Shown: one piece after another, positions 30,103 to 40,652 of the stretch
Position numbering within the stretch: position 1 is the stretch's first letter
Layout of the letters: every line of letters starts with the position of its first letter
NCBI RefSeq assembly: GCF_001439735.1
Contig: NZ_JYLN01000013.1
Location: 27,548 to 91,547 of the forward strand
Source of the DNA: Pseudomonas paralactis
GTDB taxonomy: Bacteria; Pseudomonadota; Gammaproteobacteria; Pseudomonadales; Pseudomonadaceae
Direction: 5' to 3'
DNA length: 64,000 nucleotides
Notes under the pieces: generated by a model
Databases searched by the model: none
The model's input: only the letters and a program-made list of their open reading frames with translations
Told to the model about the DNA's origin: nothing
Translations under genes and position numbers: made by a program

Positions 30103-30845
30103 CGTGATTTGCTCCTTTGGTTTTAGGAAGAGTACTGCCGTCCCACCTGTATTTTTATCTGGGCGGCTCTTTCTGTTATGGGTGCCGGCGTAAAGCTATA
30201 TCACGCAGGCCCTTATGACGATACTTGCCCATCTTTCCTTTCAGCTTCTTTACGAGGCTGTCGTAAATCGCTAGATCCATGTCGCAAATTCACAGCCCGA
30301 ATGTAACAAGGCTGACAACTTCAATGCTGTTTCCTACTTCTTTTAAAGTTTGAACTCGTCCATGAAACACATTGAAACGCTGCTGTTGTTTATCGCGAAA
30401 CACCTGCTTCCAGACGGGTGCCGTTGCCGACGATACGGGTGTGAATGCAACAAGCGTGCTCAAACCGACGACCGAATGTCATTTTTTCGTGAAAAGCGTG
30501 ACGGGAATGTAAAAACCGCATAAGCACGGGCCTTTTACGCCGTTTGGTTTGGGCTTGACGCCCAGGGTGTTACCGCTCTTCGGTGCTACGCAAAACCTGC
30601 ACCTGGGTAAAACGTTACCGGTTCACCCCTCTAAGTGGGTAATTGGCGGATCCCTTTGACGCACGAGTGGGTCATTTTGGTGCGTGCCGTTGAGGCCCGG
30701 TCTAGCGTAGATCACGTATTTTTCTGCCTTCAAAAGGTGCATTTTTTCACCTGTCTGCCTCAGGGCAGTCAGTATTGGCCGTGAAGCCTTGGGCGTTCGA
30801 AGGTATGCTGGGCGCCTGTCCCGACCTGCCGAACGGAGTGCCCAC
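30103..30845. other. Divergent oprD-like / HIT intergenic region (743 bp)
   Basis: No reading frame is convincing here. It contains the regulatory region of the porin (AAAGGAGC ribosome-binding site next to 30102) with tandem ArgR-like sites at 30259-30300. GTTACC-type fragments near 30560 and 30620 are noted but unassigned. The segment before the HIT gene has T-runs (30718-30755) and no clear promoter. Confidence 0.45.
30259..30300. promoter_or_regulatory. Tandem ArgR-like sites upstream of the OprD-like gene
   Basis: Two direct repeats, TGTCGTAAAT (30259-30268) and TGTCGCAAAT (30280-30289), exactly 21 bp apart and each followed by AG at the same offset. This is the register of P. aeruginosa ArgR sites (TGTCGC-N8-AA-N5 repeated at 21 bp), and ArgR controls oprD there in response to arginine. 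About 160-200 bp before the start codon. Pattern match only. Confidence 0.5.
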
Positions 30846-31271
30846 GTGTTCGCCTTAGATCAACGCCTGCAACAAGACACCTTGGCCATTGGGGACTTCC
30901 CGCTCTGTCGCCTGCTGCTGTCCAATGACGCCAATTACCCCTGGTTCATTCTGGTGCCACGCATCGACGGTATCAGCGAAGTGTTTCAACTGGATGTCGC
31001 CGATCAACAAACCTTGTGGCAAGAAACGACAGCCCTGGCGCAATGGCTTAACGAGGGGTTGGCCGCTGACAAGATGAACATCGGCGCGCTGGGTAACGTC
31101 GTCAGCCAATTGCATGTGCATGTGATCGTGCGCAAACGCGATGACGCGGCCTGGCCGGCGCCAGTGTGGGGCAAGCATCCGGCCCGGCCCTATACCCAAG
31201 AGCAAGTGGCGGCGATCCGCGCTCGATTGCGCGAGCTGTTGCCTGCCGACTTCATCTTTACCCAGGACTGA
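30846..31271 (+). CDS. HIT domain protein
   Basis: A 141-residue HIT-superfamily protein, likely a nucleotide hydrolase or nucleotidyl transferase. The motif reads QLHVHVIVR: the central catalytic His is kept but the first His of HxHxHxx is Gln. GTG at 30846 (FALDQRLQQD follows) has GGAG a few bases upstream; an ATG-based start at 30789 would add residues not typical of the family. Directly followed by slyX (3 bp gap). Confidence 0.88.
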   Translation: MFALDQRLQQDTLAIGDFPLCRLLLSNDANYPWFILVPRIDGISEVFQLDVADQQTLWQETTALAQWLNEGLAADKMNIGALGNVVSQLHVHVIVRKRDDAAWPAPVWGKHPARPYTQEQVAAIRARLRELLPADFIFTQD

Positions 31272-31274
31272 ATC

Positions 31275-31481
31275 ATGGACCTGCAAGACCGCGTTACTGA
31301 CCTGGAAAGCCGCCTGGCCTTTCAGGACGACACCATCGAGACCCTCAACGACATCCTGGTGACACAGCAGCGGGCGGTTGAGCGCCTGCAGTTGCAAATG
31401 ACCGCCTTGCTCAAACGCCAGGAAGAAATGGGCGGCCAGTTCGAGTCATCTGAAGAAGAAGCGCCACCGCCGCACTATTAA
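31275..31481 (+). CDS. slyX: SlyX family protein
   Basis: A 68-residue coiled-coil protein. LESRLAFQDDTIETLNDIL, QQRAVERLQLQM and the C-terminal PPPHY are diagnostic of SlyX. The function is undefined. Co-transcribed with the HIT gene; followed by a strong terminator. Confidence 0.93.
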   Translation: MDLQDRVTDLESRLAFQDDTIETLNDILVTQQRAVERLQLQMTALLKRQEEMGGQFESSEEEAPPPHY

Positions 31482-31495
31482 AAAGCGCAGGCCAT

Positions 31496-31538
31496 AAAAA
31501 ACCGCGATCCAGCCAACGCCGGATCGCGGTTTTTTTTG
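31496..31538. terminator. Terminator after slyX
   Basis: AAAAACCGCGATCC ... GGATCGCGGTTTTTTTT: a 13-14 bp stem with A- and T-runs, usable by both the slyX and the converging cold-shock genes. Confidence 0.93.
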
Positions 31539-31554
31539 CTGCGAAGGCTTGGGA

Positions 31555-32157
31555 TCAGCGACGCGGCAGGGCAGCGATGACGTCTTCGGCTTGCAGACCC
31601 TTGTCACGGTTCATCACCGAGAACTCTACACGCTGGCCTTCGACCAGAACGCGGTGGCCTTCGCCACGGATCGCCCGGAAGTGGACGAAGATATCGTCGC
31701 CCGAATCGCGGGAAATGAAGCCGAAGCCTTTGGAGGTGTTGAACCACTTGACGGTACCGGTATCGCGGTTGGTCATGTCGTAGTTTTGCGACGCGGCCGC
31801 CGGAGACGAACGGTAGAAGCTGATGGCCAGGTGAAGAACGATGGCAACCACAGCAATCACCAGGCTGAGCAGGATGGCCGGATGGCCGCCGACTTCAGGC
31901 ATGGGCGCCAGGAGGGTGAGGGTTTGTACCACAACAGTCAGCACCAGCAGCGCACTGACCAGGTTTTGCAGTTGATGACGCGTGCCTTTGTTCCAGTAAG
32001 GGATTACCGGTGCGAGCGTCAGGTTAAGAAGGCCGAACAAGGCCAGGTACAGAGCGTCATGTTGTTGCAGGTAGGGCAGGCTTTCAGGCTGCAGGCTCGG
32101 GATAAAGGACAGCAGCAAAGCTGCAACGCCCGTTAGCAGGTGGACGATTTTCAACAT
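31555..32157 (-). CDS. Membrane protein with C-terminal cold-shock domain
   Basis: A 200-residue fusion: four hydrophobic segments (about 5-22, 38-57, 66-84, 92-112) and then a complete cold-shock domain (131-198) with RNP1 (KGFGFI) and RNP2 (DIFVHF). The CSD starts DTGTVKWFNTSKGFGF like CspA. Cold-shock domains bind single-stranded RNA/DNA; tethering it to the membrane is unusual. P. aeruginosa has a cold-shock protein at this spot (PA0961). Stop lies in the converging region with slyX. Confidence 0.88.
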   Translation of the reverse strand: MLKIVHLLTGVAALLLSFIPSLQPESLPYLQQHDALYLALFGLLNLTLAPVIPYWNKGTRHQLQNLVSALLVLTVVVQTLTLLAPMPEVGGHPAILLSLVIAVVAIVLHLAISFYRSSPAAASQNYDMTNRDTGTVKWFNTSKGFGFISRDSGDDIFVHFRAIRGEGHRVLVEGQRVEFSVMNRDKGLQAEDVIAALPRR

Positions 32158-32586
32158 TTTGATTAACTCACGTTAAGACGGATCACAAGGAAGAGCTGAC
32201 TGGCACGGTTCGCTTCTGAACAATGGGAGGCGTTGAGCACGTGCGCGGGTATCAGCCTATGTGACGTGCCGCAGGAATAAACGGCAGCCACACCGCGTCT
32301 ATTTAACAGCAAAGGCCGTGCCTACTCAAATCAAGCATTTCTGGGTGTTGCGACGGCAACGGCATTTGTGCGGCAAACGCTTGTCCTAGACAGGTGCAGG
32401 ATTTTTTGGCGGGCTTTGCGAGACCGTTCCTACGGGCAAAAAGGCTTGCCAATTCGCGACTTGCAAGCGATGCGGGGCGATTTGTCGCAGGCCGCCTAGG
32501 GGGCGGCGGGCTGCATGCCGCCCACTCTCTTGCTAGAGTGGTCCTGCACCTGATCAATGAATACTCGTCAATTGAAGGGGAAAAAC
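32158..32586. other. Cold-shock / dps intergenic region (429 bp)
   Basis: No gene is evident. The region should hold the promoters of both divergent genes. A GC-rich palindrome-like stretch (GCCGCCTAGGGGGCGGCGGGC, about 32490-32511, and CATGCCGCCC) lies 70-90 bp before dps; I do not recognise a known regulator site. Confidence 0.35.
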
Positions 32587-33060
32587 ATGGCAATCGATAT
32601 TGGTATCAGTGAAGAAGACCGTAAGTCCATCGTCGACGGACTTTCACGACTGCTGTCCGATACCTATGTTCTGTATCTGAAAACCCACAACTTCCATTGG
32701 AACGTCACAGGCCCCATGTTTCGTACGCTGCACTTGATGTTCGAGGAGCAGTACAACGAATTGGCGCTGGCGGTGGACTCCATTGCCGAGCGCATCCGTG
32801 CCCTGGGTTTCCCGGCGCCGGGCGCCTATTCGATTTACGCCCGCCTGTCTTCGATCAAGGAAGAAGAGGGTGTGCCGAGTGCCGAAGAGATGATCAAGCA
32901 ACTGGTGGCCGGCCAGGAAGCCGTTACCCGTACCGCGCGAGGCATCTTCCCGCTGCTCGACAAGGTCAGCGATGAACCGACGGCCGACCTGTTGACCCAG
33001 CGTATGCAGGTACACGAGAAAACCGCGTGGATGCTGCGTTCCCTGCTCGAAAACCAGTAA
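32587..33060 (+). CDS. dps: Dps family DNA-protection / ferritin-like protein
   Basis: A 157-residue Dps-like dodecameric ferritin, which stores iron with H2O2 and protects DNA. The ferroxidase pattern is visible: HNFHWNVTGPMFRTLHLMFEEQYNELALAVDSIAERI. The start at 32587 (GGGG... AAC ATG; GAAGGGG upstream) is preferred to an in-frame ATG at 32557. Placed next to the cold-shock gene and before aspS as in P. aeruginosa (PA0962). Confidence 0.92.
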   Translation: MAIDIGISEEDRKSIVDGLSRLLSDTYVLYLKTHNFHWNVTGPMFRTLHLMFEEQYNELALAVDSIAERIRALGFPAPGAYSIYARLSSIKEEEGVPSAEEMIKQLVAGQEAVTRTARGIFPLLDKVSDEPTADLLTQRMQVHEKTAWMLRSLLENQ

Positions 33061-33268
33061 CTGTCGAATCCGGGCGGCGCTGTTTCGGCGCTGCCTGCTT
33101 GTTTCCCTGCGCTTCCTGGCTTTGTCCTACGACTAACGACTCCCCGTCTTCTGGCTGCTGCACGCCTGGTGCTGTTTTATAGGCCCATCGTTCAATGGGA
33201 GAAGCCCATTGGCTGCTGTTTGGCAATGGAGTGTCGGGTGTATGTCACGTGGAATGGGTAAAGGAGTG

Positions 33269-33595
33269 ATGGAAACCTGTGGTTTTCACAAGATAAAGGT
33301 CGACCCTTTTGCGAAAGGGTTCGATATGGGGCTGGCAAAGCCGTTGTCGCGGTCGGTCAGGCTCAATGGGTTTTCGACCTGTCTGCGGCTTGAGCAGATC
33401 TACTGGAACATCCTCACGGAGATCGCCAGGATCAACACCTGTTCGGTCAGTGCCTTGTTGTCCTATGTCGATCGGGAAGTGCATTTGCGCTATGGAGGCG
33501 TGAAGAACTTCAGCGGGCTGGTCAGGGTGGTATGCGTGGTGCATGTACTCAAGGGCCGGGTCGCTCCCGCCGCCGAGGGCACCTTTGCGCCGTAG
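33269..33595 (+). CDS. Small ribbon-helix-helix protein
   Basis: A 108-residue protein resembling the Pfam RHH_4 family: RSVRLNGFSTCLRLEQIYWNILTEIARINTCSVSALLSYVDRE followed by a helix. RHH proteins bind DNA as dimers and often autoregulate, so a transcription regulator is likely; target unknown. The ATG at 33269 gives the family-like start METCGFHKIKVDPF, but AAGGAG is only two bases away, so a start at 33242 or 33209 cannot be excluded. Confidence 0.7.
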   Translation: METCGFHKIKVDPFAKGFDMGLAKPLSRSVRLNGFSTCLRLEQIYWNILTEIARINTCSVSALLSYVDREVHLRYGGVKNFSGLVRVVCVVHVLKGRVAPAAEGTFAP

Positions 33596-33677
33596 CCCGG
33601 CGGCCCCAAGCCCGGCCTTCATCCTTGGGGGCCGGGCCCGGGGCAGAAAGCCGGCTGCGCTGTGTCGATTTACCAGA

Positions 33678-33683
33678 TATAAT
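33678..33683 (+). promoter_or_regulatory. Putative -10 box before the FmdB-aspS genes
   Basis: TATAAT, 82 bp before the zinc-ribbon gene. No convincing -35 is seen. It could be the promoter of the FmdB/aspS unit. Confidence 0.35.
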
Positions 33684-33765
33684 CCCGCGCTTTGCTGCGC
33701 ATGCCGGGGCTTTATGCACAGGGCAGGGCGTGGCGCTGTAACGATCTGATCGCCGAGACATCTCC

Positions 33766-33987
33766 ATGCCCATGTACGACTATCAATGCGCTTCCTGTGG
33801 TCATCAGTTGGAAGCCATTCAGAAGATCAGCGCAGCGCCGCTGGTCGATTGCCCTGCCTGCCAGGCACCTGAGTTGAAGAAGATGTTGTCCATGCCGGGC
33901 TTCCGCCTGAGCGGCAGCGGCTGGTACGAGACTGATTTCAAGACCGGGGCCAAGAAGAACCTGGCCGGCGGCGACAAAGCAGACTGA
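33766..33987 (+). CDS. FmdB-type zinc-ribbon protein
   Basis: A 73-residue protein with two CxxC pairs (YQCASCGHQLE and VDCPACQAPELKK), the FmdB/CxxC_CXXC_SSSS putative regulatory zinc ribbon. Often encoded just before aspS in pseudomonads. Function unknown. Confidence 0.85.
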   Translation: MPMYDYQCASCGHQLEAIQKISAAPLVDCPACQAPELKKMLSMPGFRLSGSGWYETDFKTGAKKNLAGGDKAD

Positions 33988-34095
33988 GTTGAACTCTACG
34001 CGCAGGGTCCTGCATTATCCGTCCCCTGCTTTAATGTACGGTGACGAGGCGGGCCTGCCACCGAATTTCGAATTACGAGAAGTGAAACCACGACC

Positions 34096-35871
<1,776 letters not shown>

Positions 35872-35910
35872 GGCTGCAGCGTGAAAGCGCGATAAGGTTG
35901 TACGCAGTCA

Positions 35911-35937
35911 AAAAGGCGCATCTTCGGATGCGCCTTT
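35911..35937 (+). terminator. Terminator after aspS
   Basis: AAAAGGCGCATC-TTCG-GATGCGCCTTTG: a 10 bp stem with a TTCG loop, 40 bp after the stop; the T-run is short. Confidence 0.7.
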
Positions 35938-35993
35938 GCGTTTAAAAGAGGGAAATCTCGCCTGGGGCGTAATGGCGTTCAGTTAAGGCTTTT

Positions 35994-36093
35994 TGTAGGA
36001 GCGAGCTTGCTCGCGAAAAATTCACAGGCGCCGCGTTCAATCAGGAAGCACGCGTTTTCGTTGACGTTTTTCGCGAGCAAGCTCGCTCCTACA
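35994..36093. repeat. REPIN, family 1 (copy 3)
   Basis: Opposed 27-base REP arms (35994-36020 and 36067-36093) sharing TGTAGGAGCGAGCTTGCTCG with copy 1, including the inner TTGACGTTTTTCGCGAG. Sits between aspS and yebC. Confidence 0.93.
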
Positions 36094-36174
36094 GAGGGCG
36101 ATATACGCTTAACTGAATGGCATTACGCCGGGGGCGGGATTGATAAGGTTTCTAGAGAATTTCGGAGTTGTGTT

Positions 36175-36921
36175 ATGGCTGGCCATTCCAAGTGGGCGAA
36201 CATCAAGCACCGCAAAGAGCGTCAGGATGCCAAGAAGGGCAAGATCTTCACCAAGTGGATTCGCGAACTGACCGTCGCTGCCCGTCAGGGCGGCGGTGAC
36301 CCAGGCTCCAACCCGCGTCTGCGCCTGGCGCTGGACAAGGCGCTGGGCGCCAACATGAGCCGCGACATCATTGACCGCGCCGTGGCCCGTGGCGCCGGTG
36401 CGGCCGATACCGACGATATGGTCGAGCTGACCTATGAAGGCTACGGCCCGGGCGGCGTGGCGGTAATGGTCGAATGCATGACCGACAACCGCAACCGTAC
36501 CGCGGCAGCCGTACGTCATGCGTTCAGCAAGTGCGGTGGTAACCTTGGCACGGATGGTTCGGTGGCCTACCTGTTCGAGCGCAAGGGGCAGATCACCTTT
36601 GCACCTGGCACCGATGAAGACGCGCTGATGGAAGCCGCGATGGAAGCGGACGCCGACGACGTGGTCACCAATGAAGACGGCTCCATCGACGTGTTTACCT
36701 CGTTCGCCAGCTTCTACGCCGTGCGTAATGCTCTGGAAGCCGCGGGTTTCAGCGGCACCGACGCTGAAATCGTGATGCTGCCGACCACCAGTGCCGAGCT
36801 GGACCTGGAGGGGGCGCAGAAGGTGTTGAAGATGCTGGACATGCTTGAAGACCTGGATGACGTGCAGAATGTGTATTCGAATGCCGACATCCCTGAGTCT
36901 GTGGCCGAACAGCTCACTTAA
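36175..36921 (+). CDS. yebC: YebC/PmpR family transcriptional regulator
   Basis: A 248-residue YebC/PmpR protein. Starts MAGHSKWANIKHRKERQDAKKGKIFTK, the family signature; an upstream-open frame from 36007 runs through the REPIN and is not real. PmpR in P. aeruginosa represses PqsR quorum sensing; other family members help translation of polyproline. Head of the ruv cluster. Confidence 0.95.
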   Translation: MAGHSKWANIKHRKERQDAKKGKIFTKWIRELTVAARQGGGDPGSNPRLRLALDKALGANMSRDIIDRAVARGAGAADTDDMVELTYEGYGPGGVAVMVECMTDNRNRTAAAVRHAFSKCGGNLGTDGSVAYLFERKGQITFAPGTDEDALMEAAMEADADDVVTNEDGSIDVFTSFASFYAVRNALEAAGFSGTDAEIVMLPTTSAELDLEGAQKVLKMLDMLEDLDDVQNVYSNADIPESVAEQLT

Positions 36922-36937
36922 GAACGATGAATATCCA

Positions 36938-37026
36938 CTGTGGGAGCTGGCTTGCCTGCGATAGCATCACCTCGATTTGACAGAAGCACCGAGGTGCCCG
37001 CATCGCAGGCAAGCCAGCTCCCACAG
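36938..37026. repeat. REPIN, family 2 (copy 2)
   Basis: A perfect 25-base inverted repeat (36938-36962 and 37002-37026; arm begins CTGTGGGAGCTGGCTTGCCT) with a second inner hairpin (CACCTCG / CGAGGTG). Located between yebC and ruvC. Confidence 0.93.
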
Positions 37027-37092
37027 GGGTTCTATGCTGTTACACAAATGTGTGCCTGGCACATACCGTTGTAAATCCAACCCGCAGGCGTT

Positions 37093-37617
37093 ATGACTTT
37101 AATCCTAGGTATCGACCCCGGTTCGCGCATCACGGGTTTTGGCGTGGTGCAGCAGACCCCGCGCGGCTGTGTCTATGTCGCTTCGGGCTGCATCCGCACC
37201 GGCGCAGGGGAATTGGCCGAGCGGCTGCAGATCGTTTATCGCGGCGTACGTGAAGTCATCCAGACCTACGGCCCGGTCACCATGGGCATTGAAAAAGTCT
37301 TCATGGCCAAAAACGCCGATTCGGCGCTCAAGCTCGGCCAGGCCCGAGGTGCGGCTATCGTGGCCGGCGCCGAAGAGGGCATGGAGATTGCTGAATACAC
37401 CGCGACCCAGGTCAAGCAGGCCGTGGTCGGCACCGGTGGCGCCAACAAGGAGCAGGTGCAGATGATGGTGATGCACATGCTCAAGCTCACGTCAAAACCA
37501 CAAATCGACGCCTCCGACGCCCTGGCCATCGCCATTTGCCATGCGCACACTCGTTCCAGCCTGCTGCCTCACGGCTTGGGTACGGCACGTAGTCGTGGCG
37601 GGCGGCTGCGTCTCTGA
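37093..37617 (+). CDS. ruvC: Crossover junction endodeoxyribonuclease RuvC
   Basis: A 174-residue RuvC, which resolves Holliday junctions. Catalytic acidic residues are visible: Asp in LGIDPG, Glu in MGIEKVF, and the Asp pair plus His in DASDALAIAICHAH. It is followed by ruvA and ruvB, forming the resolvasome cluster. Confidence 0.97.
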   Translation: MTLILGIDPGSRITGFGVVQQTPRGCVYVASGCIRTGAGELAERLQIVYRGVREVIQTYGPVTMGIEKVFMAKNADSALKLGQARGAAIVAGAEEGMEIAEYTATQVKQAVVGTGGANKEQVQMMVMHMLKLTSKPQIDASDALAIAICHAHTRSSLLPHGLGTARSRGGRLRL

Positions 37618-37685
37618 TAGCATCAGCGCATTCGTTATTTGCGGTCAGGCCCTGATCTGACCCCCAAGTTTTAAGGATGTGAACC

Positions 37686-38297
37686 GTGATTGGACGCTTG
37701 CGCGGCACCCTGGCCGAGAAACAGCCGCCGCACCTGATTCTGGATGTGAATGGATTGGGTTATGAGCTGGAAGTGCCCATGACCACGTTGTACCGTTTGC
37801 CGTCGGTCGGCGAACCGATAACCTTGCACACGCATTTAGTGGTGCGCGAAGACGCGCAACTGCTCTATGGTTTCATCGGCAAGCGTGACCGCGATTTCTT
37901 CCGCGAGCTGATTCGGCTCAATGGCGTGGGGCCCAAACTGGCTCTGGCGCTGATGTCGAGCCTGGAAGTGGATGAGCTGGTGCGGGCCGTTTCAGCCCAG
38001 GACACCTCGGCCCTGACCAAGGTGCCGGGGGTGGGCAAGAAAACCGCCGAGCGCCTTCTGGTAGAACTCAAGGATCGCTTCAAGGCCTGGGAAGTGGTGC
38101 CGAGCATGTTCGCCCTGGTGCCGAACCAGCCGGATATGCCGGCAGGCCAGGTCGCCAGTGCCGAAAGCGATGCCGTCAGTGCGTTGATCTCCCTGGGCTA
38201 CAAGCCTCAGGAAGCCAGCAAGGCGGTATCGGCCATCAAGGACAAGAACCTGAGCAGCGAAGACATGATCCGCCGAGCCCTGAAGGGAATGATTTAA
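37686..38297 (+). CDS. ruvA: Holliday junction branch migration protein RuvA
   Basis: A 203-residue RuvA, tetrameric junction-binding partner of RuvB. Starts at GTG (MIGRLRGTL). N-terminal OB fold, HhH motif (LIRLNGVGPKLALALM; TKVPGVGKKTAERL), and C-terminal RuvB-binding helix (DAVSALISLGYKPQEASKAV). Confidence 0.96.
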   Translation: MIGRLRGTLAEKQPPHLILDVNGLGYELEVPMTTLYRLPSVGEPITLHTHLVVREDAQLLYGFIGKRDRDFFRELIRLNGVGPKLALALMSSLEVDELVRAVSAQDTSALTKVPGVGKKTAERLLVELKDRFKAWEVVPSMFALVPNQPDMPAGQVASAESDAVSALISLGYKPQEASKAVSAIKDKNLSSEDMIRRALKGMI

Positions 38298-39356
38298 GTG
38301 ATTGAAGCCGATCGTCTGATCGCGGCCACCGGCCCGCGTGACCGTGAAGAAGTCCAGGACCGGGCCATCCGCCCCCTGAGCCTGGCCGAATACATCGGCC
38401 AGCCCACCGTGCGCGAGCAGATGGAGCTGTTCATCCAGGCCGCGCGCGGGCGCAGTGAGTCCCTGGACCACACCCTGATCTTCGGCCCGCCGGGTTTGGG
38501 CAAGACCACCCTGGCCAACATCATCGCCCAGGAAATGGGTGTGTCGATCAAGTCCACCTCCGGCCCCGTGCTGGAGCGTCCTGGAGACCTGGCGGCGCTG
38601 CTGACCAATCTTGAACCCCATGACGTGCTGTTCATCGACGAGATCCATCGTTTATCACCGATTGTCGAGGAAGTGCTGTACCCGGCGATGGAAGACTTCC
38701 AGCTCGACATCATGATCGGCGAAGGCCCGGCGGCCCGTTCGATCAAGCTCGACCTGCCGCCCTTTACCCTGGTGGGCGCCACCACCCGCGCGGGTATGTT
38801 GACCAACCCGTTGCGAGACCGTTTCGGCATTGTTCAACGTCTAGAGTTCTATAGCACCGCCGATCTGGCGACCATTGTCAGCCGTTCGGCGAGCATCCTT
38901 GGCTTGCCCCTGGACCCGGAAGGCGCTTTTGAAATCGCTCGACGCGCCCGTGGCACGCCACGAATCGCCAACCGCCTGCTGCGCCGCGTGCGCGATTTTG
39001 CCGAAGTGCGTGCCAAGGGCCATATTACCAAGGCGGTGGCGGACCTGGCCTTGAACCTGCTGGATGTGGACGAGCATGGCTTTGATCACCAGGATCGACG
39101 CCTACTTTTGACCATGATCGAGAAATTCGACGGTGGCCCGGTCGGCGTGGACAGCCTGGCCGCAGCCATCAGTGAAGAGCGCCATACCATTGAGGATGTG
39201 CTGGAACCGTACCTGATTCAGCAAGGCTACATCATGCGTACCCCGCGGGGCAGGGTGGTGACGCGCCATGCTTATTTGCACTTCGGGCTAAACATTCCGT
39301 CACGATTGGGAGAGATGCCCGTGGTAGACGAATTCCTCGATGCGGTAGACGATTAA
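38298..39356 (+). CDS. ruvB: Holliday junction helicase RuvB
   Basis: A 352-residue AAA+ motor for branch migration. Walker A (FGPPGLGKTTLA), Walker B (VLFIDEIHRL), sensor 1 (LVGATTRAGML) and the winged-helix C-terminus (YIMRTPRGRVVTRHAY). The GTG start follows the ruvA stop directly. Confidence 0.97.
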   Translation: MIEADRLIAATGPRDREEVQDRAIRPLSLAEYIGQPTVREQMELFIQAARGRSESLDHTLIFGPPGLGKTTLANIIAQEMGVSIKSTSGPVLERPGDLAALLTNLEPHDVLFIDEIHRLSPIVEEVLYPAMEDFQLDIMIGEGPAARSIKLDLPPFTLVGATTRAGMLTNPLRDRFGIVQRLEFYSTADLATIVSRSASILGLPLDPEGAFEIARRARGTPRIANRLLRRVRDFAEVRAKGHITKAVADLALNLLDVDEHGFDHQDRRLLLTMIEKFDGGPVGVDSLAAAISEERHTIEDVLEPYLIQQGYIMRTPRGRVVTRHAYLHFGLNIPSRLGEMPVVDEFLDAVDD

Positions 39357-39485
39357 AAAGCTTACGCCGGACGATTTATCTGAGCTTTGTGCTGTCCCAG
39401 TGTCTGGCGTCGTCATTTGAAAGCGTTCAGGAATGAAAAAACAGTTGCCCAGCCAATTGGCAACCTGAGGAGTAAGCACTAGAGT

Positions 39486-39941
39486 ATGCGCGCGCAAAAC
39501 GGGGATCAGTCGTTCGCACATCGCTGTCGCGTTTATTACGAGGACACCGATGCCGGCGGCATCGTTTATTACGTCAATTACCTGAAATTCATGGAACGGG
39601 CTCGAACCGAGCGGCTGCGGGAGTTGGGTTTTGCCCAGTCCGAGCTTGTAGGCGAGGACCTGTTATTCGTCGTGCACTCCAGCGAGGCGCGGTATTACGC
39701 GCCGGCGCGACTGGACGATGAGTTGCTGGTCAGCGCTGAAGTCATCGAATTGAACCGTGCCAGCCTGCGTTTCAAACAGCAGGTCAGGCGGGCCACGGAT
39801 GCAACGCTGCTCTGTGAGGGGCAGTTCCTGGTGGCGTGTGTGCGCACCAACAGCTTGAAACCTCGGGCCATTCCCGAAACTCTACGCGCGGCCTTTGCCG
39901 CCGTGAGCGGCGCGGGTCAACAATCAAAGCAGGAGATTTAG
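39486..39941 (+). CDS. ybgC: Tol-Pal-associated acyl-CoA thioesterase
   Basis: A 151-residue hot-dog fold thioesterase. The Asp catalytic loop is present (YYEDTDAGGIVYYVNYLKFMERARTE). First gene of the Tol-Pal operon; two bases separate it from tolQ. GAGGAGTAAG upstream is a good ribosome site. Confidence 0.95.
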   Translation: MRAQNGDQSFAHRCRVYYEDTDAGGIVYYVNYLKFMERARTERLRELGFAQSELVGEDLLFVVHSSEARYYAPARLDDELLVSAEVIELNRASLRFKQQVRRATDATLLCEGQFLVACVRTNSLKPRAIPETLRAAFAAVSGAGQQSKQEI

Positions 39942-39942
39942 C

Positions 39943-40638
39943 GTGGAACCTACCGTCGTCGACCATTCCTCCATGTGGAGCCTGGTCAGCAATGCCAGTG
40001 TTGTGGTTCAACTGGTTATGCTGACCCTGGTAGCCGCATCGGTTACCTCTTGGGTCATGATTTTTCAGCGCAGCAACATGTTGCGCGCCGGTCGACGTGC
40101 CCTGGAGAGCTTTGAAGAGCGCTTCTGGTCGGGTATCGACCTGTCCAAACTGTACCGCCAGGCCGGCAGCAACCCGGATCCGGATTCGGGCGTCGAGCAG
40201 ATCTTCCGTGCCGGCTTCAAGGAGTTCTCGCGCCTGCGCCAACAGCCGGGTGTCGATCCTGAAGCGGTGATGGAAGGTGTGGCCCGTGCCATGCGCGTGG
40301 CCATCTCCCGTGAAGAAGAGAAACTTGAGCAGGGCCTGCCGTTCCTCGCCACCGTCGGTTCCGTCAGCCCGTATATCGGCCTGTTCGGTACCGTATGGGG
40401 GATCATGAACTCCTTCCGTGGCCTGGCCCAGGCGCAGCAAGCCACCCTGGCCACCGTGGCCCCGGGTATTGCCGAAGCCCTGATCGCCACCGCGATCGGC
40501 CTGTTCGCCGCTATCCCCGCAGTAATCGCCTACAACCGTTTTGCCGCAACCAGCGAGACGTTGATTGGCCGTTACTACACCTTCGCCGATGAATTCCAGG
40601 CGATCCTGCACCGTAAAGTGCACACCAGCGAAGAATAA
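39943..40638 (+). CDS. tolQ: Tol-Pal system proton channel TolQ
   Basis: A 231-residue inner-membrane protein, ExbB/MotA family. Three membrane helices (about 18-40, 135-158, 170-195) with the conserved LATVGSVSPYIGLFGTVWGIMNSF and AEALIATAIGLFAAIPAVIAYNRF. With TolR it forms the pmf-driven motor for outer-membrane constriction at division. Confidence 0.96.
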   Translation: MEPTVVDHSSMWSLVSNASVVVQLVMLTLVAASVTSWVMIFQRSNMLRAGRRALESFEERFWSGIDLSKLYRQAGSNPDPDSGVEQIFRAGFKEFSRLRQQPGVDPEAVMEGVARAMRVAISREEEKLEQGLPFLATVGSVSPYIGLFGTVWGIMNSFRGLAQAQQATLATVAPGIAEALIATAIGLFAAIPAVIAYNRFAATSETLIGRYYTFADEFQAILHRKVHTSEE

Positions 40639-40652
40639 GCAGGTAATTCCCA

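Noticed and set aside
30555..30630. GTTACCGGT-like words as a LacI-family operator upstream of the HIT gene
   Set aside because: Only half-site fragments; no symmetric operator can be built.
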